From an uncultured Paracoccaceae bacterium (lineage in GTDB: Bacteria; Pseudomonadota; Alphaproteobacteria; Rhodobacterales; Rhodobacteraceae), in NCBI GenBank assembly GCA_947500135.1, contig CANMQX010000012.1:7501-71500 (forward strand): a stretch of 64,000 nucleotides of DNA. Direction: 5' to 3'. A model generated the notes under the pieces. It did no database searches and was not told where the DNA came from. It saw only the letters and a program-made list of their open reading frames with translations. Below, piece by piece: positions 16,500-25,075 of the stretch. The translations under genes were made by a program, and so were the position numbers. Every line of letters starts with the position of its first letter. The first letter of the stretch is position 1.

Positions 16500-18167
16500 T
16501 TACTCCGCAGGGGTTGCGCTTGCGCCGGGCATGTCAGGATCGACTGCTGAGGCCGCACTTGCACCGGCGGGGGCAAAGGGGCCTTTGCCATCATGGGTTC
16601 GCAGGCGATGCTCATGCCGTGCTTCCCAGGCATTAGTTTCTTCCACATCCTGAAACGGACCCTTACGGATGTATTTCAACATCAACCCCATCTCGACGAT
16701 GAAAAGGATTGTGTAGAAAAGCATAAAACCCGCAAGCGTGATCAGAAGATCAGCGACGCTGAGGTGGCTGGCCGATAGGGCCGTCGGCAAGACGCCGTCC
16801 ACCGTCCAGGGCTGGCGACCGAATTCAGCAACAAACCAACCCATTTCCGCCGCGATCCAAGGTGTCGGGATCGTGAAGACAGCGGCCCAGAGTGCCCAAC
16901 GTGGATAGGTCTGGTCCTTAAAAGACGAACGATAAAAGAAATACGCCATCACCCCGATAAAGGCGAAGCCAAGGCCCACCATAATCCGGAAGGCCCAAAA
17001 AAGCGGCCAAACCGTTGGGACAGTATCTTCAGCCGCTTGCGCAATCTGTTCCAGGGTCGCTTCGCGTGGATCGTCGACGTATCGCAGTAACAGATAAGCA
17101 AAGCCCAGATCATCGGAATGCGCCTCGAATGTTGTACGAAGCTCATCAGATGTTGCGTCACGCAGCTTACGGATTGCCTGCAAGGCGTCATAGGCAATGA
17201 TGCCGCTTTTGACCCTAACTTCGGCCTCTTCGACCAGATCATTGATGCCAGGGATTTCTTCGGTGAGCGAGCGTGTTCCGATCAAACCCATTACCCATGG
17301 GATATTAATGGCATAATGCGTCTCGCGCGCTTCCTGATCAGGGAAGCCTATGGCCGTGATGGACACCGGCGCGTCTTCGGTCTCCCACATGGCCTCAATG
17401 GCCGCCAGTTTCATCTTTTGCGTGTGACTGGCCGAATAGCCGGATTCGTCTCCCAAAACGACAACGGACAAAGCGGCCGCCAAGCCAAACGAAGCCGCAA
17501 CAGTGATCGACCGTCGCGCCAATTCCACGTGGCGGTTCTTGAGCAGATACCAAGCCGAAACGCCAAGCACGAACACAGCTGCAGTGACGTAGCCGGCTGA
17601 AACAGTGTGCACGAACTTCGCTTGCGCGACCTCGTTGAACAGCACGTCGAAGAAGGAGGTCATCTCCATGCGCATCGTATCAGGGTTGAATTCAGCCCCG
17701 ACGGGGTTTTGCATCCATCCGTTGGCGATGAGGATCCAGAGCGCGGAGAAGTTTGAGCCGAGTGCCACGAGCCAAGCCACCATCAGGTGCTGGACGCTGC
17801 TCAGCTTGTCCCAACCAAAGAAGAAGAGGCCTACGAAGGTCGCCTCCAGAAAGAATGCCATCAGCCCTTCAATGGCCAGCGGCGCACCGAAGATGTCCCC
17901 GACATAATGGCTGTAGTAACTCCAGTTCATCCCGAATTGGAATTCCATGGTGATCCCGGTAGCGACGCCCAGAACGAAATTGATCCCAAACAGCGTGCCC
18001 CAGAACTTCGTCATCTGCCGCCAGATCGGTCGGCCCGTCATGACGTAGACTGTCTCCATGATCGCAACGATGACCGACAGACCCAGGGTCAGCGGCACAA
18101 AGAGAAAGTGATACATGGCTGTCATCGCAAACTGCAGGCGCGACAGCTCAACAACGTCTAACTCCAT
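16500..18167 (-). CDS. cydA: Cytochrome bd ubiquinol oxidase subunit I
   Basis: A 555-residue haem-bearing subunit. Axial ligands are recognisable: His in FAMTAMYHFLFVPLTLG (near residue 19), His in FVHTVSAGYVT, and Met in FWAFRIMVGLG. The quinol-binding Q-loop begins GFPDQEARETHYAINIP, and the stretch up to TVPTVWPLFWAFRIMVG is long as in E. coli CydA. The ATG at 18167 is chosen because AAGGA lies 10 bases upstream, over an upstream ATG at 18245. It has its own 118-base upstream gap with a TGAC/GTCA palindrome (18268-18282), so it may have a second promoter inside the cluster. Confidence 0.97.
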   Translation of the reverse strand: MELDVVELSRLQFAMTAMYHFLFVPLTLGLSVIVAIMETVYVMTGRPIWRQMTKFWGTLFGINFVLGVATGITMEFQFGMNWSYYSHYVGDIFGAPLAIEGLMAFFLEATFVGLFFFGWDKLSSVQHLMVAWLVALGSNFSALWILIANGWMQNPVGAEFNPDTMRMEMTSFFDVLFNEVAQAKFVHTVSAGYVTAAVFVLGVSAWYLLKNRHVELARRSITVAASFGLAAALSVVVLGDESGYSASHTQKMKLAAIEAMWETEDAPVSITAIGFPDQEARETHYAINIPWVMGLIGTRSLTEEIPGINDLVEEAEVRVKSGIIAYDALQAIRKLRDATSDELRTTFEAHSDDLGFAYLLLRYVDDPREATLEQIAQAAEDTVPTVWPLFWAFRIMVGLGFAFIGVMAYFFYRSSFKDQTYPRWALWAAVFTIPTPWIAAEMGWFVAEFGRQPWTVDGVLPTALSASHLSVADLLITLAGFMLFYTILFIVEMGLMLKYIRKGPFQDVEETNAWEARHEHRLRTHDGKGPFAPAGASAASAVDPDMPGASATPAE

Positions 18168-18267
18168 TAACGCAAATCCTTTTGCCTGAGACCAACACCG
18201 AGTCGATGCTTGCGACTCAAATACTGGTTGTTTCGCGGCAATCATGATTGCGTTTTGTCAATTTGAC

Positions 18268-18282
18268 GGTGACTTCGTCACC
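18268..18282. promoter_or_regulatory. Palindrome upstream of cydA, candidate operator
   Basis: GGTGAC-TTC-GTCACC, a perfect 6-bp inverted repeat with a 3-base centre, just after the cydC stop and about 100 bases before the cydA ATG. A near-identical element lies upstream of the first gene of the cluster (23107-23121). The repeated occurrence suggests a dimeric regulator, not identified. Confidence 0.5.
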
Positions 18283-18285
18283 AAG

Positions 18286-19884
18286 TCAGGCTGATAGTTG
18301 CACTGTCTGGTCAAAGATCCGATGATCCGTACCCCGGTGCATGGCAACAACAATCAGCGTATTCGGAAATGCCTTCCGCACGCCGCTCAAAACCGCGTCT
18401 GCAGTCGCGGGATCAAGGCCTTCTGTTGGTTCGTCAAGCAACAGAATCTGCGGATTTTTTAACAAGGAACGTGCAAGAGCTAATCGTCGCGACTGGCCTC
18501 CTGACAAACCTGCACCGCCTTCCCCAAGCCGTGCTTCAAGACCACCGCGTGCTTGAATGTCCTCCACGAGGACAACCGTGTTAAGTGCCACCCACATTTC
18601 GAGGTCACTGAACGTGCCGCTCAGCAACAGATTATCGCGCACGGTTCCGGCAATGAGTCCACTTCGTTGCGGCAACACGGTAAGCAAATCCCTTAGGGCT
18701 GTTTCCGACCATGCGCACGGGCGCTTGCCCTTGAGCAGAATGCCATGGTCATTATCGAGACCCGCAATTTGCATCAGCAAGGTCGATTTGCCGACCCCCG
18801 ACGGTCCCGTCAATGCAATTGCCTGACCTGCTTCGAGTTCAAGTTTGATGTCGGCGCGCTGGACGCTGAGCAATGGCCCCGCATCGACGTCGGCGTTTCT
18901 GGAGGACATCGATTGGATGGCAATATGCGGGGCTACGCGCTCGGCTGCGCCGACCATGCGACCCAAGTCAGAAACGCCGCGCTTCAACGGTAGCAATGCC
19001 TCTGCGAGCGCCAGTGCAACAAAAATACCAATAACCGCTTGGGCAGGTCCGATGTGACCACTATCCAGCAGATGTGCTCCTATCATGAATGCAGCCATGG
19101 CAACCACGGCCACAAGAACAGAAAACAGAAATCCAGCATCTCGCTCAGCACGGTCGAGGCGTGCTGCCGCGGCCCGCGTCTGCTCGTCGATCGCCCGCAA
19201 TCGTTGTTCATTGCGAGGCAATTGCGAGGTCAGAATCAATGCCTCGCGGTCCCGGATCATGTCGATAACGCCCCGACGCAGACGCTGTCCAGCGTCTTCG
19301 ACCTCGGCAGATGGTGCGATGCTGCGGCGTACAAGAACAAACAAGATCAGGATCGCTGCTGGCACGTAACCCACAAAAACTGTCACCGCGACAGGCCAGC
19401 CTATAAGCCACCCGAGAAAGAAGAAAACCATGAGATGCGTTACCAGCGCCGCCGAGATCGGGAGGACCAATCTCAAGATTAAGCCATCGAGCGCATCGAC
19501 ATCCGAAACGATGCGGGTCAGCGCTCCTTCGCTACGCAGCCTCCAGAGTCCTTTGGCATCAAGTTTTGCATACCCGCGCAAGAGTACGACACGCAACGCC
19601 GCCAACGCACGCAACGTTGCGTCATGGGTCAGCAGCCGCTCACCATAACGCGCGGCAGCGCGGCCAAGCGCAAGGAAGCGGACACCTGCGGAAGGCCGGA
19701 AAACATCAAAGGCAATACCGATCCCTGCAAGCCCGGCAAGTCCGGTGGCAGTGATGAACCAGCCTGACAGTCCCAAGAGCGCTGCGCCCATGGCCAATAC
19801 GACCACGGACAAGGCAGCGCCACGCGCCATCGCCCACGGGTCTGCACGCAACAGGAGACATGCGATTTGGATGACGGCTTTCAT
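18286..19884 (-). CDS. cydC: CydC, subunit of the thiol (glutathione/cysteine) exporter needed for cytochrome bd assembly
   Basis: A 532-residue half ABC exporter: six N-terminal helices then an ATPase domain with Walker A GPSGVGKSTLL, signature LSGGQSRRLALARSLL, and Walker B ILLLDEPTEGLDP. CydDC exports reduced thiols to the periplasm and supports bd haem assembly. It overlaps cydD by four bases (ATGA). Assigned CydC by position after cydD and by the membrane-domain sequence. Confidence 0.93.
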   Translation of the reverse strand: MKAVIQIACLLLRADPWAMARGAALSVVVLAMGAALLGLSGWFITATGLAGLAGIGIAFDVFRPSAGVRFLALGRAAARYGERLLTHDATLRALAALRVVLLRGYAKLDAKGLWRLRSEGALTRIVSDVDALDGLILRLVLPISAALVTHLMVFFFLGWLIGWPVAVTVFVGYVPAAILILFVLVRRSIAPSAEVEDAGQRLRRGVIDMIRDREALILTSQLPRNEQRLRAIDEQTRAAAARLDRAERDAGFLFSVLVAVVAMAAFMIGAHLLDSGHIGPAQAVIGIFVALALAEALLPLKRGVSDLGRMVGAAERVAPHIAIQSMSSRNADVDAGPLLSVQRADIKLELEAGQAIALTGPSGVGKSTLLMQIAGLDNDHGILLKGKRPCAWSETALRDLLTVLPQRSGLIAGTVRDNLLLSGTFSDLEMWVALNTVVLVEDIQARGGLEARLGEGGAGLSGGQSRRLALARSLLKNPQILLLDEPTEGLDPATADAVLSGVRKAFPNTLIVVAMHRGTDHRIFDQTVQLSA

Positions 19885-21551
19885 CGCCGCAGCTCCACCT
19901 GCTGGTCCATCACTGCTGCAAGAGCAGGATCATGGGTTGCAACAATGATCGCGCGCCCTTCGTCCTTCATTTTTTGCAAGGCCGCGATGACGCGCGCCGA
20001 CGTCTCAGGGTCGAGATCCGCCGTTGGCTCATCTGCAAGGATCAGGTGAGCGCCGGTGTGAATGGCCCGCGCCAGAAGAAGCCTGCGGGCCTCTCCTCCA
20101 GAAACGCCGCCCCCGCTCTCCCCCAAACGTGTGTCGAGGCCCTTAGGAAGTCGCCTCACAATTCCATCTGCGTCGGCCATCTGGAGCGCAGGCCACGGAT
20201 CGGCGCCGATCTGCTGGGTATCGAGCCACACCCCAAGTGTCTCATCTGGGAAATGCGGGCGCTGCGGCACCATGGCGACCCGTCCACGCCAGGCGTCCGC
20301 CGTTTCCGCATCCAAAGTGCGGCCGCATACAATGACGTTGCCAGATTTAAGGGGCACCAATCCGGCAATCGCCGCAAGGGCGGTGGTCTTGCCCACACCA
20401 CTCGGTCCAACAAGTGCAAGCGTCTCGCCTTGTTCCAACAAAAGGTCCGGCAGTCTCACATCTTGGCCACGAAGGTTCACGACCGCACCGGTGGCAGAGA
20501 CGCTGATGGGTCCGTTAAGGCCATCCGTCGGCAGACCGGTTCCCACGAAAGAGATACGCTCGGCCTGGTCCAACCTGTCCAGTTCCGCGACCACTGCAAA
20601 GCCGGCAGCGCGGTCATGCCATGCGGCGGCAAGTTCACGCAGGGGCTGGAAGAATTCCGGGGCAATCAGCAGCAGAAACAGCCCTTGTCCCAAGCTCAGG
20701 CCCGTTCCCCACGACCCGAACCCAATCTCGCCCAGAAGCGTGAACCCAACGAAAACCGCCACCATCGCGACGCCTAGGGCCGAAAACAACTCCAGCACTG
20801 TGGATGACAAGAACGCGATGCGCAGCACTGCCATAGTTTTGAATCTAAGACCCTCCGCACGTTCGCCAAAATCCGCCGCAGCGCGATCTGCGGCACCAAG
20901 CAGACGGATATCAAGCATCGCCGACAAACGATCCATGACCATGTCGTTCATTGTACCAATCTCATCCATCTGGCGTTTTGAGGCGTCCTCTGCCGCCATG
21001 CCAACCAAAGCCATGAAAAGCGGGATAAGCGGGCCGGCCACAAGCAGTGTCAGTCCGACAACCCAGGACTGCGAAAATGCCAGAGCGAGATAGAGAACAG
21101 GCAGGACTGACGTGCGCATCATCGCAACGTGGTAACGGGTAATCCAAGGCTGCAAGAGCGGTAGTTTCTGAACAACCAGTGATGCAATGGACGCAGACCC
21201 CGCCTCAGTCGGCGACCGGGCCTCCCGCGCGATCAGGACCGCCCGTTCCCGCGCAATCGTCCGGTCGGCGGCCTGGTAAAGAAGTGCACCGGAACGATGC
21301 TCAAGCCCGGCCCGCAATACTGCACAGGTCAGAAAAATGACCGCTGCGATCCATGCACGCTCGATTGGCGGTCCGCCGGAGGCCCATCCCGACACCGCCC
21401 AGGCCATCGCAGACGCTTGCAGCGGCCACAACACACCAGCCAAGACCGATAGCCAACCCGCAGTTCGAACTTCGCCGATTACGGGCGCGATGATGCGCTC
21501 CTGTGCCCGTTTCTTGTTGTTGCACTGTTCCGCGGCAGCATCATCCATCAT
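19881..21551 (-). CDS. cydD: CydD, subunit of the thiol exporter needed for cytochrome bd assembly
   Basis: A 556-residue half ABC exporter: a membrane domain (GWLSVLAGVLWPLQASAMAW and following), then Walker A GPSGVGKTTAL, signature VSGGEARRLLLARAI, and Walker B LILADEPTADLDP. The motif PLLVAGPLIP/MALVGMAAEDAS in the membrane domain is typical of CydD. The start codon could also be the next Met (21548). It is 286 bases after the TsoY-like stop codon, a gap that contains an open continuation described separately. Confidence 0.94.
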   Translation of the reverse strand: MMDDAAAEQCNNKKRAQERIIAPVIGEVRTAGWLSVLAGVLWPLQASAMAWAVSGWASGGPPIERAWIAAVIFLTCAVLRAGLEHRSGALLYQAADRTIARERAVLIAREARSPTEAGSASIASLVVQKLPLLQPWITRYHVAMMRTSVLPVLYLALAFSQSWVVGLTLLVAGPLIPLFMALVGMAAEDASKRQMDEIGTMNDMVMDRLSAMLDIRLLGAADRAAADFGERAEGLRFKTMAVLRIAFLSSTVLELFSALGVAMVAVFVGFTLLGEIGFGSWGTGLSLGQGLFLLLIAPEFFQPLRELAAAWHDRAAGFAVVAELDRLDQAERISFVGTGLPTDGLNGPISVSATGAVVNLRGQDVRLPDLLLEQGETLALVGPSGVGKTTALAAIAGLVPLKSGNVIVCGRTLDAETADAWRGRVAMVPQRPHFPDETLGVWLDTQQIGADPWPALQMADADGIVRRLPKGLDTRLGESGGGVSGGEARRLLLARAIHTGAHLILADEPTADLDPETSARVIAALQKMKDEGRAIIVATHDPALAAVMDQQVELRR

Positions 21552-21618
21552 AACCTGACTGCCTGCTCTCTAATCCAATCGGGCCACTCATGGACCTGGC
21601 TCATTGACCTATGTCGCA

Positions 21619-21837
21619 CTATGAAAAGGCGTCATTTGACAAACGCGCAAGCACGACTGCCGCTCCGATTAGGGTACAGCCGCTTTTTTGCTTGATCCAA
21701 CCCTTCGAAGTGAGGTCTTGAAGCCGCCGTGAGAAGACCTCCCAAGCGGTTTGTGGTTCGTCTACAATCTCGAATGCGTTGCATGCACCACGTCCTCCAA
21801 ACTCCCGGTCCTGACGGGCCGGGAGGGGTATAGCGGA
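21619..21837 (-). other. 72-codon open continuation in frame after the TsoY-like TGA
   Basis: Immediately after the TGA at 21840-21838 the same frame stays open for 72 codons to a TAG at 21621-21619. It reads SAIPLPARQDREFGGRGACN, then AFEIVDEPQTAWEVFSRRLQ, DLTSKGWIKQKSGCTLIGAA. There is no ATG, GTG or TTG start before its last few codons, so if translated it would need read-through or selenocysteine insertion at the TGA. Third-position GC is only about half, lower than in the neighbouring genes, which argues against coding. Alternatively it is untranslated leader of cydD or a decayed gene. Confidence 0.3.
21802..21825 (-). terminator. Hairpin 12 bases after the TsoY-like TGA (terminator or SECIS-like)
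   Basis: Minus strand: CTCCCGG (21825-21819), 10-base interior, CCGGGAG (21808-21802), then TTTGG. Two further C-G pairs can form inside, leaving a CGTCA loop and one bulged A. The short T tail fits a weak terminator. The distance from the TGA also fits a bacterial SECIS element. The sequence alone does not decide. Confidence 0.45.
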
Positions 21838-23052
21838 TCATTCAGCTGGTACAGATTGGATTGGATCTCGACGCGCGAAATGCCGATGGTTAAGGATGAT
21901 GATTAGGACAATCATGGCGATCTGGCTCGCGATCGACACTGATGTCAAAGACCAATACGCAACGCCGAACTTAGCGAGCAGATCTGCGCCAACCAAACCT
22001 TTGTTGATCCAGAAGTGTAACATAACGCTGAGCGCCACACCGGGGCAGACGAGCGCATAGGCGCCCGCTGAGTTGCTCTGCCCGCGCAGGTAGGTGTCGG
22101 CGTATTTCTGGCGGCGCAGTACCAAAAACCCCAGTGCTACGAACACGGTCTGTATTGCGAGGATTGTTGTAGTCAGCAGCAGGTTGTCCGCGACACCACC
22201 ATGCACGTCAAACGTCGTGTGCAGCCCATGCTCTTGCCGCATGGTCATGATGCCGAGGACCGTCAGGATCGGTACAACAACCATCAGGGTCGGCGCGCTC
22301 TCCTTGGCCGTGCCATGATGCAGCATGGAATTGAAGGCCAAGATGGCTGCAACCGACGCATAGAGCGCGGCAATTGTACCAAGCATGATCGACAGGATCA
22401 TCGAGACCCCGACCGTCAGCGGTACAGTACTCATCGCTGCTGGTGCGGCCATGCCGACCGCTATCATCGACAGGGCGAAAGCGGGCAGAAGCTGCGCAAA
22501 TGAGTTGTTCGCGGTCACATCGAAAACGCCGCCTTCGCTGAGCACACGTCCGAGGAAACTCCCGATCTGCCGGAATGCCAGAAATGCGATCAGCGCGAAC
22601 GCGATCATGGCCAACGGGAAAAGGTATTCGACCACGCTCCACAACCGCGGCACAAAGACCAGACCAAGAATGAACCCGGCATTTACACTCATCGCCAGCG
22701 CTAGGGGCATCGCCAGAAGTTGGGTTTCGCCGTTGGAATTGGTCAGCTTTGTAAAAGCGTCTGATTCCCGAAATTCGGCGAAATGCACGAGGTTCCAGAT
22801 CAACATCTTGATATTGAGGAATGTGAAACCGGCAATGCCAATGACTGCAATGACGATCGCGGCTTTCAAAAGCAGCGAACCTCCCAAAAATGTGCTTAGA
22901 ACATCTTCAAATACTGGCACCGGCTGATCCGGGTGCGGAATCCAAAACATCAGGAACATGAAGAAGGTTACGGCAAGGCCGCCTGCTCCAAGTGAAGCGA
23001 GAAAATAAAGCGGCGACCAGGTGTCGGCGGGACGGTGATACGAGGTGTTCAT
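21838..23052 (-). CDS. TsoY-like polytopic membrane protein, first gene of the cyd cluster
   Basis: A 404-residue membrane protein with about ten hydrophobic helices. Distinctive stretches are YFLASLGAGGLAVTFFMFLM, FWIPHPDQPVPVFED, NSFAQLLPAFALSMIAVGMA, MTMRQEHGLHTTFDVHG and YALVCPGVALSVMLHFWINK. From memory it matches the family public annotation calls TsoY family (seleno)protein, whose function is not established; this recall is unverified. The ATG at 23052 has GGAG 8 bases upstream. Transcribed ahead of cydDC-cydABX, it probably serves the same respiratory or sulfur function. The in-frame sequence after its TGA is listed separately. Confidence 0.7.
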   Translation of the reverse strand: MNTSYHRPADTWSPLYFLASLGAGGLAVTFFMFLMFWIPHPDQPVPVFEDVLSTFLGGSLLLKAAIVIAVIGIAGFTFLNIKMLIWNLVHFAEFRESDAFTKLTNSNGETQLLAMPLALAMSVNAGFILGLVFVPRLWSVVEYLFPLAMIAFALIAFLAFRQIGSFLGRVLSEGGVFDVTANNSFAQLLPAFALSMIAVGMAAPAAMSTVPLTVGVSMILSIMLGTIAALYASVAAILAFNSMLHHGTAKESAPTLMVVVPILTVLGIMTMRQEHGLHTTFDVHGGVADNLLLTTTILAIQTVFVALGFLVLRRQKYADTYLRGQSNSAGAYALVCPGVALSVMLHFWINKGLVGADLLAKFGVAYWSLTSVSIASQIAMIVLIIILNHRHFARRDPIQSVPAE

Positions 23053-23082
23053 GGTAATTCTCCACAAATGATAGAGGCATTA

Positions 23083-23121
23083 TGACAGGTCACTGCCCCC
23101 GACAACGGTGACATGGTCACT
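23083..23121. promoter_or_regulatory. Two TGAC/GTCA palindromes upstream of the cyd cluster
   Basis: TGAC-AG-GTCA (23083-23092) and GGTGAC-ATG-GTCACT (23107-23121), both followed by CTG, centred about 26 bases apart and 31-69 bases upstream of the TsoY-like ATG. The second differs from the site before cydA only in its centre and last base. This is a candidate operator pair for cluster-wide control. Confidence 0.5.
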
Positions 23122-23510
23122 GAACTCAGGATGAAGGCAAAATGGAATCGACCAATGCCTGTAGCATATGAAGAGGTCGCTTCAAGTGATTAGGCCTGTC
23201 TCTTCAATCTTCATGACCTTGCCCATTCCAAGCGCCGTTCATCGCGTACAAAGACGGTATCCGTCCGCCCTGCTCTAGTCTCATCAATCTAAACCAGCGG
23301 CCGTTGATTTCTTTGACTTTCGAGTCTCATCTATTGGGTGAGTTAACATCGGTTGTCGGAAAGGCTATATGGCGAGGCTGAATTAAGCCGTCATCTGGCC
23401 CGATCTTGGGGCATGCGTGCCCGACTGAACCCGTCAGATGACCGTTTCGAGCCCCGACTCAACCTTTGGGGCACCGCCGTGAACGGCAGGTGTTGTGGCT
23501 GAGCAGAGAT
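23122..23510. repeat. 389-base gene-free region with a nested inverted repeat
   Basis: Outer arms GTCATCTG (23390-23397) and CAGATGAC (23435-23442) enclose an inner hairpin GGGCA-TGCG-TGCCC (23409-23422). No coding frame, tRNA or transposase remnant was recognised. The structure lies beside the apparently truncated end of the DUF6493-like gene and may mark a rearrangement junction. The left part would hold the promoter of the TsoY-cyd cluster. Confidence 0.4.
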
Positions 23511-24734
23511 TCACCGAATCGATGGATCAGTCCCGCCCGGGATTGTGCTGCAAAGTGCTTGCGCTCGCGCTCGGAGAGTAGGCGGCAATGCAGACACAGT
23601 ATCTCGCAGTTTTTGCAATGCCTCAGACGAAAAGTCGGTGGACCAAGTTTCCAAAATCGCGAGCGAGGCTTCCGGAACACCCTTACTCTTGTGTTGCAAA
23701 CCTTGCACTATCCCATCTATCGCCGCCATTCTTGTGTCTGGGGAACGTTTGACAGCATCTTTCGCAAGTCGAATAGCTTCTATAACCGTACCCTTTCCTG
23801 GCGAAACGAAGGCCGGCTTGAGCGCCTCGATTAAGTTTGCGGCAGGAACAGGATAGTCCTTGTTGACCTGTTTCACGGCCTTCACAGCAAAAGACACGGT
23901 AGAAGGCAGCTCAGCACCAATAAGCGCCAAGAGCCTGTCACATCGGGCGTGTTGCTCTTCTGCTGTTGGCTCAAGGTCCCAATAGAGTCGTGCGAAACAG
24001 CGTGTCTCCGCTTGGTTGAAATCACGGGTGAGCGCCGCAAGCGATGCGTCCAGCAAGCGGTCCCGTGGCATTTGCCCGTTATCGCAGAGCTCAATGAAGC
24101 GTGCGCGCCACGCTGAACCAAGGTCGAGATAACCTAGACTGAACTCACCCCGTCCTTTGACCTCAAAAAAGCGCCAAAAGTCATTGATGAGTTCCGCTTG
24201 CTTAGCGGGTGTTGTGACAAGACGTTGATCGCTCCGCGCGGGCTTTGCGCGTAAAGCCGAGGTTTCGACTGGCCAATGCAAAAAAACATGTGTCGCCAGC
24301 AGACCGTGTATGAAGCTAACAGAACTCGGCCTCTTGCATAAGTCTGCATCCCACAGCCAGTGAAGGTGTCGTATCATATAGGGGTTTTCGTCCAAGACAT
24401 GCTGTACCCAGGCGTTTGTCCAGGCTGGTTGGAACGTGTCGAACACCTCAATTAGGAGTTCTGGATCAGGAATCACATGCCAATCACAGGCAATGACCTG
24501 TTCAAGTGACCCAGTTGCAAGAACTGCTGCTCTGGCGGCGTCTGGCTTGTGCAACGCAGCTCGGCTTGGGCTCTTGAAATACGCTTCAAGATCCTCGGTG
24601 AATAGCGCGACCGCCACGTCACTTAATAGGCGACGTGCCGCAACATCGTATTGGGCCAGAAACGCAATGCTATCGGCGGGCGACCCTTCACGAATGACTT
24701 TCTTGAGTTGTTCCGGTGTGGGAGTCCTAGTCAT
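23511..24734 (-). CDS. DUF6493-like protein, probably C-terminally truncated
   Basis: A 407-residue soluble, helix-rich protein without signal or membrane segments. The middle (RDRLLDASLAALTRDF, CFARLYWDLEPTAEEQ, STVSFAVKAVKQVNKDY) resembles the alpha-solenoid repeats of DUF6493 proteins, which are usually much longer, and the sequence stops soon after LPPTLRARAQAL. Composition is more AT-rich than its neighbours. The ATG at 24734 overlaps the stop of a 53-codon upstream ORF (ATGA). DUF6493 proteins are seen with SWIM-finger and MoxR/VWA genes; none of these is here. Function unknown; possibly a remnant after rearrangement. Confidence 0.55.
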   Translation of the reverse strand: MTRTPTPEQLKKVIREGSPADSIAFLAQYDVAARRLLSDVAVALFTEDLEAYFKSPSRAALHKPDAARAAVLATGSLEQVIACDWHVIPDPELLIEVFDTFQPAWTNAWVQHVLDENPYMIRHLHWLWDADLCKRPSSVSFIHGLLATHVFLHWPVETSALRAKPARSDQRLVTTPAKQAELINDFWRFFEVKGRGEFSLGYLDLGSAWRARFIELCDNGQMPRDRLLDASLAALTRDFNQAETRCFARLYWDLEPTAEEQHARCDRLLALIGAELPSTVSFAVKAVKQVNKDYPVPAANLIEALKPAFVSPGKGTVIEAIRLAKDAVKRSPDTRMAAIDGIVQGLQHKSKGVPEASLAILETWSTDFSSEALQKLRDTVSALPPTLRARAQALCSTIPGGTDPSIR

Positions 24735-24892
24735 CGGGCGGTTACAATATCCTTTTCCACAGTTCGCTCTTTTAGCCCCAGCCACACCTGGTTTATTAAT
24801 ACGCCACCATCGGTGTAGCGAAGCACGCCACATTTGGCGATGCAGAAAAGCCTGTCCGTGACAACAGCTAATGCATGGTGGGCATGTCCCAC
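24731..24892 (-). CDS. Small ORF translationally coupled to the DUF6493-like gene
   Basis: 53 codons from GTG at 24892, translated GHAHHALAVVTDRLFCIAKC then GVLRYTDGGVLINQVWLGLK and ERTVEKDIVTAR. GGAG lies 5 bases before the GTG, and the TGA overlaps the next ATG as ATGA, both signs of a real gene. It has no recognised family and two close cysteines (CIAKC). A longer frame runs through the same bases as an extension of the downstream gene but looks less natural. Between 24893 and 25075 nothing else was recognised. Confidence 0.4.
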   Translation of the reverse strand: MGHAHHALAVVTDRLFCIAKCGVLRYTDGGVLINQVWLGLKERTVEKDIVTAR

Positions 24893-25075
24893 AGAACTCC
24901 AAAGCGGTCGTTGATGCCGCCGCAGCGAAAGCTAACTTCGTCCCGCCTTGCGGCCGCTGCCCAAGCTTTTGCCCAAGGTCGCCTCTGGGCCGGAAATGCT
25001 TGATGTTTGGGCTCATATTGCGGGATGTTTCGCAGCTGTTCGGATTATGCGCTCGACCAATGGGTCAGATTATTC

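Noticed and set aside
21632..21841. 69-codon minus-strand frame starting with ATG at 21841
   Set aside because: It starts inside the TsoY-like stop region in a different frame and has a composition rich in Arg/Cys/Pro. The in-frame continuation after the TGA is the more meaningful reading.
23390..23470. Possible tRNA-like folding
   Set aside because: The hairpins do not form a cloverleaf; there is no GTTCGA-type T-loop at the correct distance and no acceptor stem.
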